Part shown: one piece after another, positions 17,140-26,867 of the stretch
Layout of the letters: the number at the start of each line of letters is the position of its first letter
Position numbering within the stretch: position 1 is the stretch's first letter
Origin: an uncultured Pelagibacteraceae bacterium
Lineage (GTDB): Bacteria; Pseudomonadota; Alphaproteobacteria; Pelagibacterales; Pelagibacteraceae
Direction of reading: 5' to 3'
Assembly: GCA_902515205.1 (NCBI GenBank)
Contig: CABXTU010000001.1
Span: 1 to 64,000 of the forward strand
Length of the DNA: 64,000 nt
The notes under the pieces: generated by a model
What the model was told of the DNA's origin: nothing
The model's database searches: none
The model's input: the letters and a program-made list of their open reading frames with translations, nothing else
Made by a program: the position numbers and the translations under genes

Positions 17140-17192
17140 TTGACAAAACCCTCGAAATTATAAAAAAGGCTTAATTACTTAATTATAAGTAA
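17140..17192 (+). promoter_or_regulatory. Candidate cold-shock gene promoter and leader stem
   Basis: TTGACA occurs at 17140-17145 right at the previous stop, with TATAAA at 17159-17164, but their spacing of 13 is short. A 7-bp stem (TTACTTA and TAAGTAA, loop ATTA) covers 17175-17192 in what would be the leader of the cold-shock mRNA. Cold-shock mRNAs often carry structured leaders. Pattern only. Confidence 0.3.
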
Positions 17193-17224
17193 TAAATTAA
17201 TAACAAATAGTAAGAAGAAAAAAT

Positions 17225-17431
17225 ATGAGTCTACAAGGAAAAGTAAAGTGGTTCAATCCGACCAAAGGTTTTGGTTTTATTGAAAGAGAAGATAAAGAAA
17301 AAGATGTGTTTGTACATGTTTCTGCTGTAAGAGATGCAGGTATGAACGGTTTAGATGAGGGTCAAGCTTTGACTTTCGATGTTGAAGATGGTCCTAAAGG
17401 TCCTTCAGCAGTTAACTTAAAAACTGCATAA
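17225..17431 (+). CDS. Cold-shock protein, CspA family
   Basis: A 68-residue single cold-shock domain: [19 protein letters not shown] contains RNP1 (KGFGFI), VFVHVSAV contains RNP2, and [21 protein letters not shown] closes the barrel. Such proteins bind single-stranded RNA and DNA and melt RNA structures. It stands alone between an operon end and a racemase gene, with a large hairpin 16 bases after its stop, consistent with a highly expressed monocistronic mRNA. Confidence 0.95.
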   Translation: MSLQGKVKWFNPTKGFGFIEREDKEKDVFVHVSAVRDAGMNGLDEGQALTFDVEDGPKGPSAVNLKTA

Positions 17432-17446
17432 TTCTCACAATATCAT

Positions 17447-17504
17447 TTATTGGCTATTTAATTTATTTGTTTATCTAATAAACAAATTATTTTCTAGCCA
17501 ATAA
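17447..17504 (+). terminator. Long two-part hairpin after the cold-shock gene
   Basis: An outer 10-bp stem (TTATTGGCTA at 17447-17456 with TAGCCAATAA at 17495-17504) encloses an inner perfect 10-bp stem (17465-17474 with 17478-17487, loop of three). A T-rich stretch follows at 17519-17529, before the next gene. It can act as terminator and 3' end stabiliser for the cold-shock mRNA. Confidence 0.65.
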
Positions 17505-17544
17505 AGTCTTGTTAAAATAATTTTTTTTTATAAAAAGATTTATA

Positions 17545-18291
17545 ATGATTGGTATTCTTGGTGGTATGGGTACTCAAGCAGGATTAGATTTCTGCAACAA
17601 ACTTGCAATTTTAAACAGAGGTAAAATTGATCAAGAATATCCATTATTTCTATTATATAATAAATCAAATATTCCTGGAAGACCGGAATCTATTGGAGTT
17701 CACACAGGTAATTTATCAAATCAAAAAAGTAAAAAAAAATATATTTTAGTTTTTGAGAGTTTATTGAAAGGTTGTAAACTTCTTCAGAAAGACAAATGTA
17801 AATTTATTGTAATTCCATGCAATACTGCTCATTATTGGTATAAAGATTTAAAAAAAAAAATTAAAATACCAATCATTAATATGCCCAAAGAAGTTTTCAA
17901 ACATACAAAAAAAACTTGCAAAATAAAATCCAAGATTGGCCTCTTGGCAACAGAAGGTACTATTAAAACTGGAATTTATAATGAATTTTTTGACAAAGAT
18001 TACAAACTTTTACTTACTCCAAAAGATTTACAAAAAAATTCTGTTAATAAAGCAATCAGGTTTGTTAAAATGGGAAATGTTCGTGCAGCTGAAAAATCTA
18101 TTAAACCTGCTATTAACTACTTATTAAAACAAAAGTGCAAAAAAATAATATTAGGATGTACAGAACTTCCTATAGCAATATTTGCATTTAAATCATTTAA
18201 AAATATCAAGTCTTCCAAAATATTCCTAGATCCCAACCTTATCTTGGCCATTTCAGCAATGAATAAAGTAAAAAAAAATAATGCAATCTGA
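17545..18291 (+). CDS. Aspartate/glutamate racemase family protein
   Basis: A 248-residue protein of the YgeA/RacD type: MIGILGGMGTQAGLDF at the start, IVIPCNTAHYWYKDL with the first catalytic Cys, and KKIILGCTELPIAIFAF with the second. Family members racemise Asp/Glu or related amino acids without cofactor. The actual substrate cannot be told. The next gene starts within its last codons (11-base overlap), so they are likely coupled. Confidence 0.85.
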   Translation: MIGILGGMGTQAGLDFCNKLAILNRGKIDQEYPLFLLYNKSNIPGRPESIGVHTGNLSNQKSKKKYILVFESLLKGCKLLQKDKCKFIVIPCNTAHYWYKDLKKKIKIPIINMPKEVFKHTKKTCKIKSKIGLLATEGTIKTGIYNEFFDKDYKLLLTPKDLQKNSVNKAIRFVKMGNVRAAEKSIKPAINYLLKQKCKKIILGCTELPIAIFAFKSFKNIKSSKIFLDPNLILAISAMNKVKKNNAI

Positions 18292-18718
18292 AGATAGGCC
18301 CTATGTCTTATTTGTAGCTGAAAAAATATATCTAGAAATTTCAAAAATAAAAAATAAAAATCCCAATTTTTCTAACATCGAGGCTATTCAATTTTTTATA
18401 GGTTCAAAAACCTATCAAAAAATTAGTAGTGGTGAATTTCATGAGGAATGGTTTGAAAATATGAGGAAAAATAATTTTATTGATAAAAAAACCAATAAAA
18501 AAATTCCTGAAGAAACTTTAAAGTTACTTAAGATACAAAAAGATATTATGGTTAAACAATTGGTTGTATTTCCAGAATTATATTATACTAAAAGTAGTTC
18601 TCCACTTAAAATTTCAAAAAGAGCCTTTGACCATCTATGGCGCATGTGTGAAAGTTATGAATTATGGTGTTTAGAGACTAATCAAAAAAATTTAATTGTT
18701 TTGAAAATTACTGATTAA
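18281..18718 (+). CDS. Unknown protein of 145 residues
   Basis: I do not recognise this protein. It is soluble, has no signal peptide, and contains YVLFVAEKIYLEISK, AIQFFIGSKTYQKISSGEFHEEWFE, KLLKIQKDIMVKQLVVFPELYYTK and a C-terminus rich in Trp and Cys (LWRMCESYELWCLET). The FHEEW segment and regular helical pattern suggest an all-alpha fold. It overlaps the racemase gene by 11 bases and converges with the next gene by 11 bases. Codon use matches neighbours, so it is likely a real, lineage-specific gene. Confidence 0.65.
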   Translation: MQSEDRPYVLFVAEKIYLEISKIKNKNPNFSNIEAIQFFIGSKTYQKISSGEFHEEWFENMRKNNFIDKKTNKKIPEETLKLLKIQKDIMVKQLVVFPELYYTKSSSPLKISKRAFDHLWRMCESYELWCLETNQKNLIVLKITD

Positions 18719-19022
18719 ATTTTTTTAAATCTAACTTTTTGCGAGTAATCTTAATTCTTTTTTCTATTAATTGTTTTAGTTCTTTATTGAAATTATTTTG
18801 ATTATTTTTTTTTATAACTTCCTCTTTGACTAATGCTAAAGAACCTTTACCTGTTGTCTCTTTAATATGTTTATCAATGATAAATTGACCACTAGCTTTG
18901 AAAATATTACCTGATGAAACAACAGTAACAGCTGGTCCTATTAAAGATGTTAAATGCACAAATCCCGTTAAAAATATAAACGAAAAAGAAATTAAAAAAA
19001 TTTTACAAATCTTGATAATCAT
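18708..19022 (-). CDS. Small secreted or anchored protein, unknown
   Basis: A 104-residue protein with an N-terminal hydrophobic segment (about residues 4-22, ending near TGFVHLTS) that could be a signal peptide or anchor. The rest contains VVSSGNIFKASGQFIIDKHIKETTGKGSLALVKEEVIKK and a Lys-rich C-terminal half that looks helical. No family is recognised. Its 3' end overlaps that of the convergent gene by 11 bases. Likely an envelope protein of unknown role. Confidence 0.55.
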   Translation of the reverse strand: MIIKICKIFLISFSFIFLTGFVHLTSLIGPAVTVVSSGNIFKASGQFIIDKHIKETTGKGSLALVKEEVIKKNNQNNFNKELKQLIEKRIKITRKKLDLKKFNQ

Positions 19023-19125
19023 TAGTCAACTCTAGGTGATTTGCTCAAATATGACAAATAAGAAATAGTCTAAAATGGGTTGAAAAAGTTGTAAATTACT
19101 TAGAATTTATAGTTTATAAAATAAG

Positions 19126-19992
19126 ATGGTTAAAATCTTTCCATTTATATTTGTAATTCTTTGGTCTTCTGCATTTATAACTACAAAGCCTTTAATTGAT
19201 AACAGTGATCCTTTTGCAGCATTAGCATTTAGATTTTTTATTGTTTCATTAGGTTTTTATTTTTTTTCAGTTTTTAAGAAACAAAATATTTTTATTAATA
19301 AAAAAAATATTATTGAGTCATTATTCAGCGGTGTTCTATTTCATGGAATTTACTTAGGGGGAGTTTTTTATTCGATTTCTAATGGAATGCCAACAGCAAT
19401 TGCAGCTTTAATAGTTACACTTCAACCAATTTTAACAAATATTTTAAGTGGTCCAATTCTTGGGGAAAAAGTTTCATCGAAACAATGGTGGGGAGTTTTA
19501 TTAGGTTTTGCCGGTGCTACAATGGTGATAGGTTTTGAAGTAGGTTCTAACATTCCTTTAGAAGGACTTATAGCAACTTTAATTTCATTACTTGCGATTA
19601 CAATTTCTACTATTTGGCAAAAAAAATTAAGTAAAAATTTACCTTTACCAGTAAGTAATATGTACCAAGCTATAGGAGGTTTTGCTTTTCATTTACTTAT
19701 AATTATTCTGATTGTTGAGCCTTATATAAACTTTACCACATCATTCATATTTGCAATGAGTCACCAAATATTTTTGGTATCTTTTGGTGCTTTTACAATC
19801 TTGATGTATTTAATTAAAAAAAATTCTGCCAGCAAAACGGTATCAATATTTTTTTTAATTCCTCCAACCTCTGCTTTCATAGCTTGGCTTTTTCTTAATG
19901 AAAAACTTACAAATTTTGATTTATGTGGTTTTGTTATAGCCTCTATAGGAGTCTACATAGCAACTAGAGGTAGTAAAAATAATAAATCATAA
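19126..19992 (+). CDS. EamA/DMT family exporter
   Basis: A 288-residue membrane protein with about ten hydrophobic spans and two EamA repeats: FVILWSSAFITTKPLI and FRFFIVSLGFYFF in the first, and SFGAFTILMYLIKKNSASKTV, FLIPPTSAFIAWLFLNEKL and GFVIASIGVYIATR in the second. The internal LVTLQPILTNILSGPILGEKVS is the usual DMT signature. Such proteins usually export amino acids or metabolites. A TATAAA at 19115-19120 lies five bases before the ATG, suggesting a leaderless start. Confidence 0.9.
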   Translation: MVKIFPFIFVILWSSAFITTKPLIDNSDPFAALAFRFFIVSLGFYFFSVFKKQNIFINKKNIIESLFSGVLFHGIYLGGVFYSISNGMPTAIAALIVTLQPILTNILSGPILGEKVSSKQWWGVLLGFAGATMVIGFEVGSNIPLEGLIATLISLLAITISTIWQKKLSKNLPLPVSNMYQAIGGFAFHLLIIILIVEPYINFTTSFIFAMSHQIFLVSFGAFTILMYLIKKNSASKTVSIFFLIPPTSAFIAWLFLNEKLTNFDLCGFVIASIGVYIATRGSKNNKS

Positions 19993-20213
19993 TAACTCAA
20001 ACCAGATTCTATAGTTTTTTAATCGTCTAATCATAAAATACTTTGTGTAAACTTGTGGTAGGAAATTATTTTACTTTAATACTTAATAAAAGTGCATTCA
20101 ATCAAATGAAAAAAATATAAGTGTTTAATATTTTTAATATTTAATTATTAGATATTTCCAAAGCCTTTAAAAAGAGATACTAATCTTTCTTTTTAATTAA
20201 TAAAAGGAATGTA

Positions 20214-21905
20214 ATGGCCAAGTTTAAATCGGATATAGAAATAGCCAGAAAAGCTAAAATGAGTCCAATCAATAAAATTTTAGCCAAAATCAAAATACCC
20301 GACAAAAGTAGTGCATTTAGTCCTATGGGTAGACATATTGCTAAGATAAATTTTGATTTTCTCAATAAACTTAAAAAAAAAAAGAATGGTAATCTTATTT
20401 TAGTTACAGCTATAACTCCTACACCAGCGGGAGAAGGTAAAACCACTACATCTGTTGGTTTAAGTGATGGACTAAATAAGATTGGAAAAAAATCTATAGT
20501 TTGTTTAAGGGAGCCTAGTTTAGGCCCATCTTTTGGAATGAAAGGTGGGGCGGCTGGAGGAGGTTATGCTCAAGTAGTTCCCATGGAACAAATAAATCTT
20601 CACTTCACAGGTGATTTTCATGCAATTACATCAGCCCATAACTTATTATCTGCAATGATTGATAATCACATATATTGGGGAAACAGGCTCAACATAGATG
20701 AGAATAAAATTGTTTGGAAAAGAGTGATGGATATGAATGATCGGGCTTTAAGATTCATAGATATAAATACAAATGGAGTAGCGAAAGATTTTAAAAGAGT
20801 AGATGGTTTTGATATTACCGTAGCATCTGAAGTGATGGCAATTTTTTGTCTCTCCAATGATCTTGATGATTTAGAAAAAAAAATTGGAAATATCACTATT
20901 GCATACAATAAAGAAGGAAGACCCTTATATGCAAAAGATCTTAATGCGAACGGTCCAATGACTGTTTTGTTAAAAGAGGCAATAAGACCTAATGTAACTC
21001 AAAGTCTAGAGAATAATCCTGCAATAATCCATGGCGGTCCATTTGCAAATATTGCCCATGGGTGTAATTCCGTTATAGCTACTAAAACAGCATTAAAACT
21101 ATCTGATTATGTCGTTACTGAAGCAGGTTTTGGTGCAGATCTTGGAGCAGAAAAATTTTTAAATATCAAATGTAGAAAAGCAGGTTTGATACCAAAATGT
21201 GTAGTAATTGTTGCTACTATAAGAGCCCTTAAAATGCACGGGGGTATCGAAAAAGATAATTTAAAAAAAGAAAATGTTGGTGCATTAAAAAAAGGATTAA
21301 TTAATTTAAAGCGTCACATTGAAAATATAAAAAAATTTGGCCTACAACCAATTGTAGCTATAAATCATTTTGAATTAGATACAAATAAAGAAATCAAGAC
21401 AGTTTTTAACTTTTGTAAAGATATTAAAGTTGAAGTAAGTGAATGTAAACATTGGGCAAAAGGTGGGAAAGGTACGATAGACCTTGCAAAAAAAATTGTT
21501 AAGATTTGTAAAAAGAAAAAAAATAAAAGTACCTTTAAATTTCTTTATAAAGATAATCTCAAATTGTGGGATAAAATTAGTTTAATTGCTAAAGAAATCT
21601 ATAGAGCTGACAAAATTACAGCCAACGAAGACGTTAAAGAAAAGCTTAAATTTTTTGAAAATAATGGACATGGACATTTACCAGTATGTATTGCTAAAAC
21701 ACAATATAGTTTCTCAACAGATCCAAAACTTAAGGGTGCGCCTATAAACCATGAAATTCCAATTCGAGAAGTAAGGTTATCATCTGGTGCAGAATTTATT
21801 GTTGCTATTTGTGGATCAATTATGACGATGCCAGGTTTACCAAGAGTCCCCGCAGCAAACTCAATTAAAATTAATAAAAAAGGTGAAACTGAAGGATTAT
21901 TTTAA
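20214..21905 (+). CDS. fhs: Formate-tetrahydrofolate ligase
   Basis: A 563-residue Fhs: [17 protein letters not shown] is the ATP-binding loop, then [84 protein letters not shown] and a C-terminal [15 protein letters not shown]. It interconverts formate plus THF and 10-formyl-THF with ATP. Normal length. An AAAGGA lies just before the start. The 221 bases upstream hold no recognised riboswitch. With the MetF-like and demethylase genes nearby, it fits folate-linked C1 metabolism. Its stop shares TTAA with the convergent amidotransferase gene. Confidence 0.97.
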   Translation: MAKFKSDIEIARKAKMSPINKILAKIKIPDKSSAFSPMGRHIAKINFDFLNKLKKKKNGNLILVTAITPTPAGEGKTTTSVGLSDGLNKIGKKSIVCLREPSLGPSFGMKGGAAGGGYAQVVPMEQINLHFTGDFHAITSAHNLLSAMIDNHIYWGNRLNIDENKIVWKRVMDMNDRALRFIDINTNGVAKDFKRVDGFDITVASEVMAIFCLSNDLDDLEKKIGNITIAYNKEGRPLYAKDLNANGPMTVLLKEAIRPNVTQSLENNPAIIHGGPFANIAHGCNSVIATKTALKLSDYVVTEAGFGADLGAEKFLNIKCRKAGLIPKCVVIVATIRALKMHGGIEKDNLKKENVGALKKGLINLKRHIENIKKFGLQPIVAINHFELDTNKEIKTVFNFCKDIKVEVSECKHWAKGGKGTIDLAKKIVKICKKKKNKSTFKFLYKDNLKLWDKISLIAKEIYRADKITANEDVKEKLKFFENNGHGHLPVCIAKTQYSFSTDPKLKGAPINHEIPIREVRLSSGAEFIVAICGSIMTMPGLPRVPAANSIKINKKGETEGLF

Positions 21906-22684
21906 TTCGATATATTTAACCAATTTTCTAACTCCCTCATTCTATCATCTTTATTAGAAATCTTATTTTCTTCTTCTATCATTTTAACATGAGAATCAAT
22001 TTCTGACTGACCAGAAAAAGTTCTTTTTTCAAGAAGTCTTTCTTTTCTAAAATGGATTAAACTTATCATTTTTGAATATGTTATTTCTGGATGGTATTGG
22101 ATTCCCCAAATATTACTTATCCCAGCATTAAAGTATATACCCATCACTTTATTGATTGAATTAGATGAAAGTAGTGTTGATCCTTTTGGTAAATTAACAA
22201 CCTCATCAAAGTTAAAAGCTGGTGTATTAAAGTTTTGTTTTTTATTTTTATATATGGGGTGCTTTAATCCATTTTGATTTATTTCAATATTATGTGCAAT
22301 TCCTCTGTGTGCACCTTTAGAACTTTTTTTTACTTCACCTCCAGCTACAGTAACAGCAACTTGCATGCCCCAACAAATTGCAAAAATATTTTTAATATTT
22401 TCTTGGCACTTTTTCATAAAATCTAATTGTCTTCTAATTTCAGGAGTATTGTTGTAAATATTCAAACTACTGCCACCCCAGATTAGACCGTCATATTTTT
22501 TTAGTTCATTAGTGATTTTAGATATGTTTTGATCAGATGAGGGATTCACAACATCAATTTCTAATTGATTAGTAAAATGACTAATGCTATCTTTTAAACT
22601 TTCTGTGTGTGTTTTAATTCCACCATTAGCAAAGCTTTGATTTTCTTCCTTCAAATTTCCTTCAACAATAAGAATTTTTTTCAT
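21902..22684 (-). CDS. Class I glutamine amidotransferase
   Basis: A 260-residue GATase1 protein similar to GMP synthase-type stand-alone amidotransferases: [15 protein letters not shown] (oxyanion strand), [13 protein letters not shown] with the nucleophile Cys, and [13 protein letters not shown] with the catalytic His and Glu. The C-terminal 45 residues are polar and helical. It hydrolyses glutamine or a gamma-glutamyl compound; the partner is not evident. It converges with fhs, sharing a TTAA. Confidence 0.85.
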   Translation of the reverse strand: MKKILIVEGNLKEENQSFANGGIKTHTESLKDSISHFTNQLEIDVVNPSSDQNISKITNELKKYDGLIWGGSSLNIYNNTPEIRRQLDFMKKCQENIKNIFAICWGMQVAVTVAGGEVKKSSKGAHRGIAHNIEINQNGLKHPIYKNKKQNFNTPAFNFDEVVNLPKGSTLLSSNSINKVMGIYFNAGISNIWGIQYHPEITYSKMISLIHFRKERLLEKRTFSGQSEIDSHVKMIEEENKISNKDDRMRELENWLNISN

Positions 22685-22887
22685 AAATTTAAGATTTGAT
22701 CAGTGCCTTAGGTTTAATAATTTATTTAGATACAAACAATTAAAATTGAATAAAAAAGGATCAATTTTACAATCGAGGGTTGATTTAATTTTTTATGAGA
22801 ACAAATTACTAATTGCGGAATCTATTTCTATGTAGTTAGATCATAGCAGATAAGAATGTTTAACATAAGAATAATAATGGAGGGAAA

Positions 22888-24228
22888 ATGTTAACAAAAA
22901 TGTTAAAGAGGCTAACTTCTACTCTTACAGTAGTCGTAGCTTTATTTTCTTCACTCGCTTTACCTCAGAATGTATTTAGTGCTGAAACACAATACTTTCC
23001 AATAGCAAGTAGCCGTGTCGGACCTTACTCAGCAATGGGTACTGGTTACTACGGTGCGCAAATTGATTACTTGAACTATGTCAATATGACAGGTGGTGTG
23101 AATGGAGTAATGCTTACTTGGCAAGAATGTGAAACTGAATATAACGCTGTGAAAACAGTTGAGTGTTATCAAAGGTTATTAGAAAAAGATGGTCAAAGAA
23201 TTGTGGTCTTTGATACTTTAGGAACACCAGGAGCATACGCAGTTATTAACCGAATGGCTAAAGACAATGTTGTTTTAGCTCAATATGGTTATGGAAGAAC
23301 TGACGGTGCTGATGGAAGAGTATGGCCTTGGGTATTTAACGCTGCAAGTCACTACTGGTCACAAATCGCTGTTAAATTAAAATTTATGGCGCAGATCGAG
23401 GGCGGAATTGATAAAATGAAGGGCAAGAAAATTGTTCACCTTCATATTGACTCTGCTTACGGTAGAGAGCCATTACCAGCAATGAGAAAAATTTGTAATG
23501 ACTGGGGAGTTGAGTTGATTGAAATATCAATCCCACCTCCAGGTCTTGAACAACAATCTCAGTGGCTGCAAATCAGAAAAGAAAAACCTGACTGGGTTAC
23601 TTTCTGGGGAGCGGGTTCTGGAATGAATTCAACAGCAATGACTAATGCTGCTAGAATTAATTTCCCAAGAGATAGAATGATGTACGTAACATTTGGTGCT
23701 GCCGAAGAGGATATGTATCCAGCAGGTGATGCAGCTAAGGGAACTTATGCTGTTGCTAATGCTTTACCAGGAGAATATCCATTAGTTAAAAACATCAAAG
23801 ATAAAGTATATGGTAGTGGAAAAGGTAACTTAGCTGATCCAAATAGGATTGGTTCAGTTTATTGGAACAGAGGACTAGGTGCTGCTGTAATGTGGATTGA
23901 GGGCTTAAGAAATGCTCAAAAAATGCACAACAAAGTTGGTAAGGCAGTTACTGGTGCTGAGTTTAGAGATGGTTACGAAGCTATCAACATGAATGAAGCA
24001 AGAATGAAAGAGTTAGGTATTGACGGAATGTTAGCTCCATTCGCTATTTCATGTGCCAATCATGAAGGTGCTGGTAAATTTGCTGTAATGCAGTGGGATG
24101 GAACTAAATTCAATCAGGTAACTGGTTGGGAAGCTCCAGGTGACCCTGCGTTTATTAGAGGTCTTGTTGAGGCATCTGCAGCAAAATTTGCTAAAGAAAA
24201 CAACATTACACCAAAAAAATGTGGTTAA
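22888..24228 (+). CDS. Liv-type ABC transporter substrate-binding protein
   Basis: A 446-residue periplasmic binding protein with a signal peptide of about 32 residues (hydrophobic core VVVALFSSLALP, cleavage near VFSA) and the type I periplasmic fold: GPYSAMGTGYYGAQIDYLNYVN, GGVNGVMLTWQE, YQRLLEKDGQ, FDTLGTPGAY, KIVHLHIDSAYGREPLP and WVTFWGAGSG. It is upstream of LivF-, LivG-, LivH- and LivM-like genes, so it feeds that importer; branched amino acids are the family ligand but not proven here. A strong GGAGG ribosome site precedes the ATG, as expected for high expression. Confidence 0.92.
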   Translation: MLTKMLKRLTSTLTVVVALFSSLALPQNVFSAETQYFPIASSRVGPYSAMGTGYYGAQIDYLNYVNMTGGVNGVMLTWQECETEYNAVKTVECYQRLLEKDGQRIVVFDTLGTPGAYAVINRMAKDNVVLAQYGYGRTDGADGRVWPWVFNAASHYWSQIAVKLKFMAQIEGGIDKMKGKKIVHLHIDSAYGREPLPAMRKICNDWGVELIEISIPPPGLEQQSQWLQIRKEKPDWVTFWGAGSGMNSTAMTNAARINFPRDRMMYVTFGAAEEDMYPAGDAAKGTYAVANALPGEYPLVKNIKDKVYGSGKGNLADPNRIGSVYWNRGLGAAVMWIEGLRNAQKMHNKVGKAVTGAEFRDGYEAINMNEARMKELGIDGMLAPFAISCANHEGAGKFAVMQWDGTKFNQVTGWEAPGDPAFIRGLVEASAAKFAKENNITPKKCG

Positions 24229-24258
24229 TTAATTTAGAGATAAATTAATACTAATCTG

Positions 24259-24297
24259 AGGGGGTGTTTAAATAATGTAATTATTTAAACTCCCCCT
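24259..24297 (+). terminator. Strong hairpin after the binding-protein gene
   Basis: Arms AGGGGGTGTTTAAATAAT (from 24259) and ATTATTTAAACTCCCCCT (to 24297) pair over about 18 positions with one mismatch around a three-base loop, followed by TTTA. It lies between the binding-protein stop and livF. It fits a partial terminator or an RNA-stabilising stem that lets the binding protein mRNA outnumber the transporter mRNA. Confidence 0.8.
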
Positions 24298-24333
24298 TTA
24301 AATAAAATTTAATTTAATATAAAAGAAAGCTTA

Positions 24334-25149
24334 ATGAGTAACAGTTCAGCAAACATTCTAGACATCAAAAATATTGAGGTCAGATATGATGATGTTATTT
24401 TAGCTTTACACGATGTATCTTTGAAAGTTCCTAAAGGAAAAGTAGTTGCATTATTAGGAGCAAATGGAGCAGGTAAAAGTACTACACTAAAAGCAGTTTC
24501 AACCATGCTAGCTTCAGAAAGAGGTAAAGTCACAAATGGTTCAATTGAATATGATGGAAATTCAATAGATAAACAAACTCCTTCACAAATGGTTGGGCTC
24601 GGAATGGTCCAAGTGTTAGAAGGTAGAAGATGTTTTGGTCACCTTACTGTAGAGGAAAATATAATTTCAGGGGCATACTCAAGAAAATTATCTAAAAGTG
24701 ATATTAATCAAGAATTAGAGAAAATTTATACTTATTTTATAAGACTTAAAGAAAGAAGAAAAAGTCAAGCAGCATTCACTTCGGGTGGAGAGCAACAAAT
24801 GATAGCAGTTGCAAGAGCCATGATGGCTAAACCAAAAATGTTACTATTGGATGAGCCAACAATGGGTCTAGCACCTCAGTTAGTTGCTGAGATTTTTAAT
24901 ATTGTAAAAGAATTAAATACAAAAGAGGGTGTTAGTATTTTACTTGCTGAGCAAAACACTAATGTTGCACTAAAAAATTCAGATTATGGCTATATCATTG
25001 AGACCGGTAGAGTTATGTTAGATGGTACTGCAGAAAGTTTATTAAATGATGATAAAGTAAAAGAATTGTATTTAGGAATTTCAAAGAAAGGTAGAAAAAA
25101 TTTTAGAGATGTTCTTAAGGAAGAAAGTTTAACAAAAAGAAGTAATTAA
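24334..25149 (+). CDS. livF: ABC transporter ATP-binding protein, LivF type
   Basis: A 271-residue ATPase: LLGANGAGKSTTLKAVS (Walker A), QVLEGRRCFGHLTVEEN (Q-loop region typical of LivF), FTSGGEQQMIAVARA (signature), MLLLDEPTMGLAP (Walker B) and ILLAEQNTNVAL (switch region, with Q in place of His as usual in LivF). It energises amino-acid uptake with LivG. It begins 36 bases after the hairpin and is followed by LivG two bases after its stop. Confidence 0.93.
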   Translation: MSNSSANILDIKNIEVRYDDVILALHDVSLKVPKGKVVALLGANGAGKSTTLKAVSTMLASERGKVTNGSIEYDGNSIDKQTPSQMVGLGMVQVLEGRRCFGHLTVEENIISGAYSRKLSKSDINQELEKIYTYFIRLKERRKSQAAFTSGGEQQMIAVARAMMAKPKMLLLDEPTMGLAPQLVAEIFNIVKELNTKEGVSILLAEQNTNVALKNSDYGYIIETGRVMLDGTAESLLNDDKVKELYLGISKKGRKNFRDVLKEESLTKRSN

Positions 25150-25151
25150 AG

Positions 25152-25946
25152 ATGGAATACGAAAGAAAATTTAAGATAGGAAAACCAATATTAGAGGTAA
25201 ATAATATATCTCTCTCTTTTGGTGGTGTTAAGGCAATAACAGATACATCTTTCAATGTACTTGAGCACGAAGTTAGAGCAATAATTGGACCTAATGGAGC
25301 TGGAAAAAGCTCAATGTTAAATTGCATCAATGGAATTTATAAGCCTCAACAAGGAACTGTTTCGTTTAGGGGACAACAAATAACTAATATCACTCCAAAT
25401 ATTATGGCTCAAATGGGTTTATCTAGAACTTTTCAAAACTTAGCTCTTTTTAAAAGAATGTCAGTTTTAGACAATATTTTAGTTGGCAGAAAACTTCACA
25501 CAAAAACAAATTTTCTTGAGGTCGCTTTACAACTTCCTAAAGTAAAAAAAGAGGAGAAGTTAAATAGGGATAGATCTGAAGAGATAATCAGTTTTTTAGA
25601 GATTGAAGATATTAAAGATACACCAGTTGGAAAACTTCCTTATGGATTACAGAAGAAAGTAGAATTAGGTCGTGCTCTTGCAACAGATTCTACAATAATT
25701 TTATTAGATGAGCCTATGGCTGGTATGAATGTTGAGGAAAAAAGAGACATGTGTAGATTTATTTTAAAAGTTAATGATGAACTAGGTACAACTATGGTAC
25801 TTATTGAGCATGATATGGGAGTAGTTATGGATATATCAGACAGAGTGGTTGTGCTTGATTATGGTAAAGTTATTGGTGATGGTACACCTGATGAAGTTAG
25901 ATCAAATCAAAAAGTAATAGACGCTTATTTAGGAGTAGAGCACTAG
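25152..25946 (+). CDS. livG: ABC transporter ATP-binding protein, LivG type
   Basis: A 264-residue ATPase: IIGPNGAGKSSMLNCING (Walker A), LSRTFQNLALFKRMSVLDN (Q-loop), LPYGLQKKVELGRALA in place of the LSGGQ signature (the usual LivG form), IILLDEPMAGMN (Walker B) and TMVLIEHDMGVVM (switch His). It partners LivF. Coupling is close: two bases between livF and livG and nine between livG and livH. Confidence 0.93.
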   Translation: MEYERKFKIGKPILEVNNISLSFGGVKAITDTSFNVLEHEVRAIIGPNGAGKSSMLNCINGIYKPQQGTVSFRGQQITNITPNIMAQMGLSRTFQNLALFKRMSVLDNILVGRKLHTKTNFLEVALQLPKVKKEEKLNRDRSEEIISFLEIEDIKDTPVGKLPYGLQKKVELGRALATDSTIILLDEPMAGMNVEEKRDMCRFILKVNDELGTTMVLIEHDMGVVMDISDRVVVLDYGKVIGDGTPDEVRSNQKVIDAYLGVEH

Positions 25947-25955
25947 GATAAACAT

Positions 25956-26864
25956 ATGGTTGATGAATTATTATTTTTCATGGAAGTTGTGGTTGGCGGT
26001 TTGCTTGCTGGTACGATGTACTCTCTAGTCGCTTTAGGATTTGTATTAATTTTTAAAGCCTCAGCAACGTTTAACTTCTCACAAGGGGCTATGGTTTTCT
26101 TCTCAGTGCTTGCCTTTTGTGGTTTCATGCAAGATTTTAATATACCTTTTGTGCTTGCATTTATTTTGGCTGCTCTTTTGATGGTAGTGGTTGGTTTATG
26201 TACTGAAAGATTAGTTTTAAGACCTCTGATGAATGCTAGCGAAGACACAGTACTAATGGCTACAATCGGTCTAGGGTATGTTTTAGAAGGACTTGCTCAA
26301 GCAGCATGGGGAGTAGAAGTAAGAAGACTAGATTTAGGTATTGGAGACTTTCCAGTACCGTGGATCGCTGATAATTTAAAACTATTTATTAGTGCGCTTG
26401 ATATTTTTGCAGGATTAGTGGCAGCTTTAATGATTATTGGTTTATTTCTTTTATTCAAATATACAAAAATTGGTCTCGGTTTGAGAGCTGTAGCAGATGA
26501 TGCGGGTGCTGCTAGTTCAATAGGTATACCTTTAAAACATATTATGTTATTAGTTTGGTCAGCTGCCGGAGTTGTAGCTTTAGTCGCTGGGTGTATGTGG
26601 GGTGCAAGAGCTGGTGTTCAATTTGCTCTAGTTGATTTAGCATTAAAAGCTTTACCAGTCTTAATTATAGGTGGTTTCTCATCTATTCCAGGTGCAATTG
26701 TAGGTGGCTTAATTATTGGTGCAACAGAAAAAGTATTAGAAGTTTATATTGGACCATTTTTTGGAGGAGCAATTGAGGGGTGGGCTCCTTACGTATTAGC
26801 AATATTCTTTTTATTATATAGACCAGAAGGTTTATTTGGAGAAAAAATCATCAGGAGAGTTTAA
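25956..26864 (+). CDS. livH: ABC transporter permease, LivH type
   Basis: A 302-residue membrane protein with about eight hydrophobic segments; VALGFVLIFKASATFNFSQG near residues 25-45 is the usual LivH start, and LRAVADDAGAASSIGIP is the cytoplasmic coupling loop. The C-terminus FLLYRPEGLFGEKIIRRV is typical. Forms the translocation path with LivM. Confidence 0.92.
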   Translation: MVDELLFFMEVVVGGLLAGTMYSLVALGFVLIFKASATFNFSQGAMVFFSVLAFCGFMQDFNIPFVLAFILAALLMVVVGLCTERLVLRPLMNASEDTVLMATIGLGYVLEGLAQAAWGVEVRRLDLGIGDFPVPWIADNLKLFISALDIFAGLVAALMIIGLFLLFKYTKIGLGLRAVADDAGAASSIGIPLKHIMLLVWSAAGVVALVAGCMWGARAGVQFALVDLALKALPVLIIGGFSSIPGAIVGGLIIGATEKVLEVYIGPFFGGAIEGWAPYVLAIFFLLYRPEGLFGEKIIRRV

Positions 26865-26867
26865 TTT

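Noticed and set aside
19993..20213. Folate or other riboswitch before fhs
   Set aside because: The stretch shows no recognisable conserved aptamer or stable GC-containing stems; it holds only AT-rich sequence with a ribosome site at the end.
22741..22769. Stem TAAAATTGA/TCAATTTTA upstream of the Liv binding-protein gene
   Set aside because: A 9-bp AT-only stem with an 11-base loop is expected by chance in this DNA; no further support.
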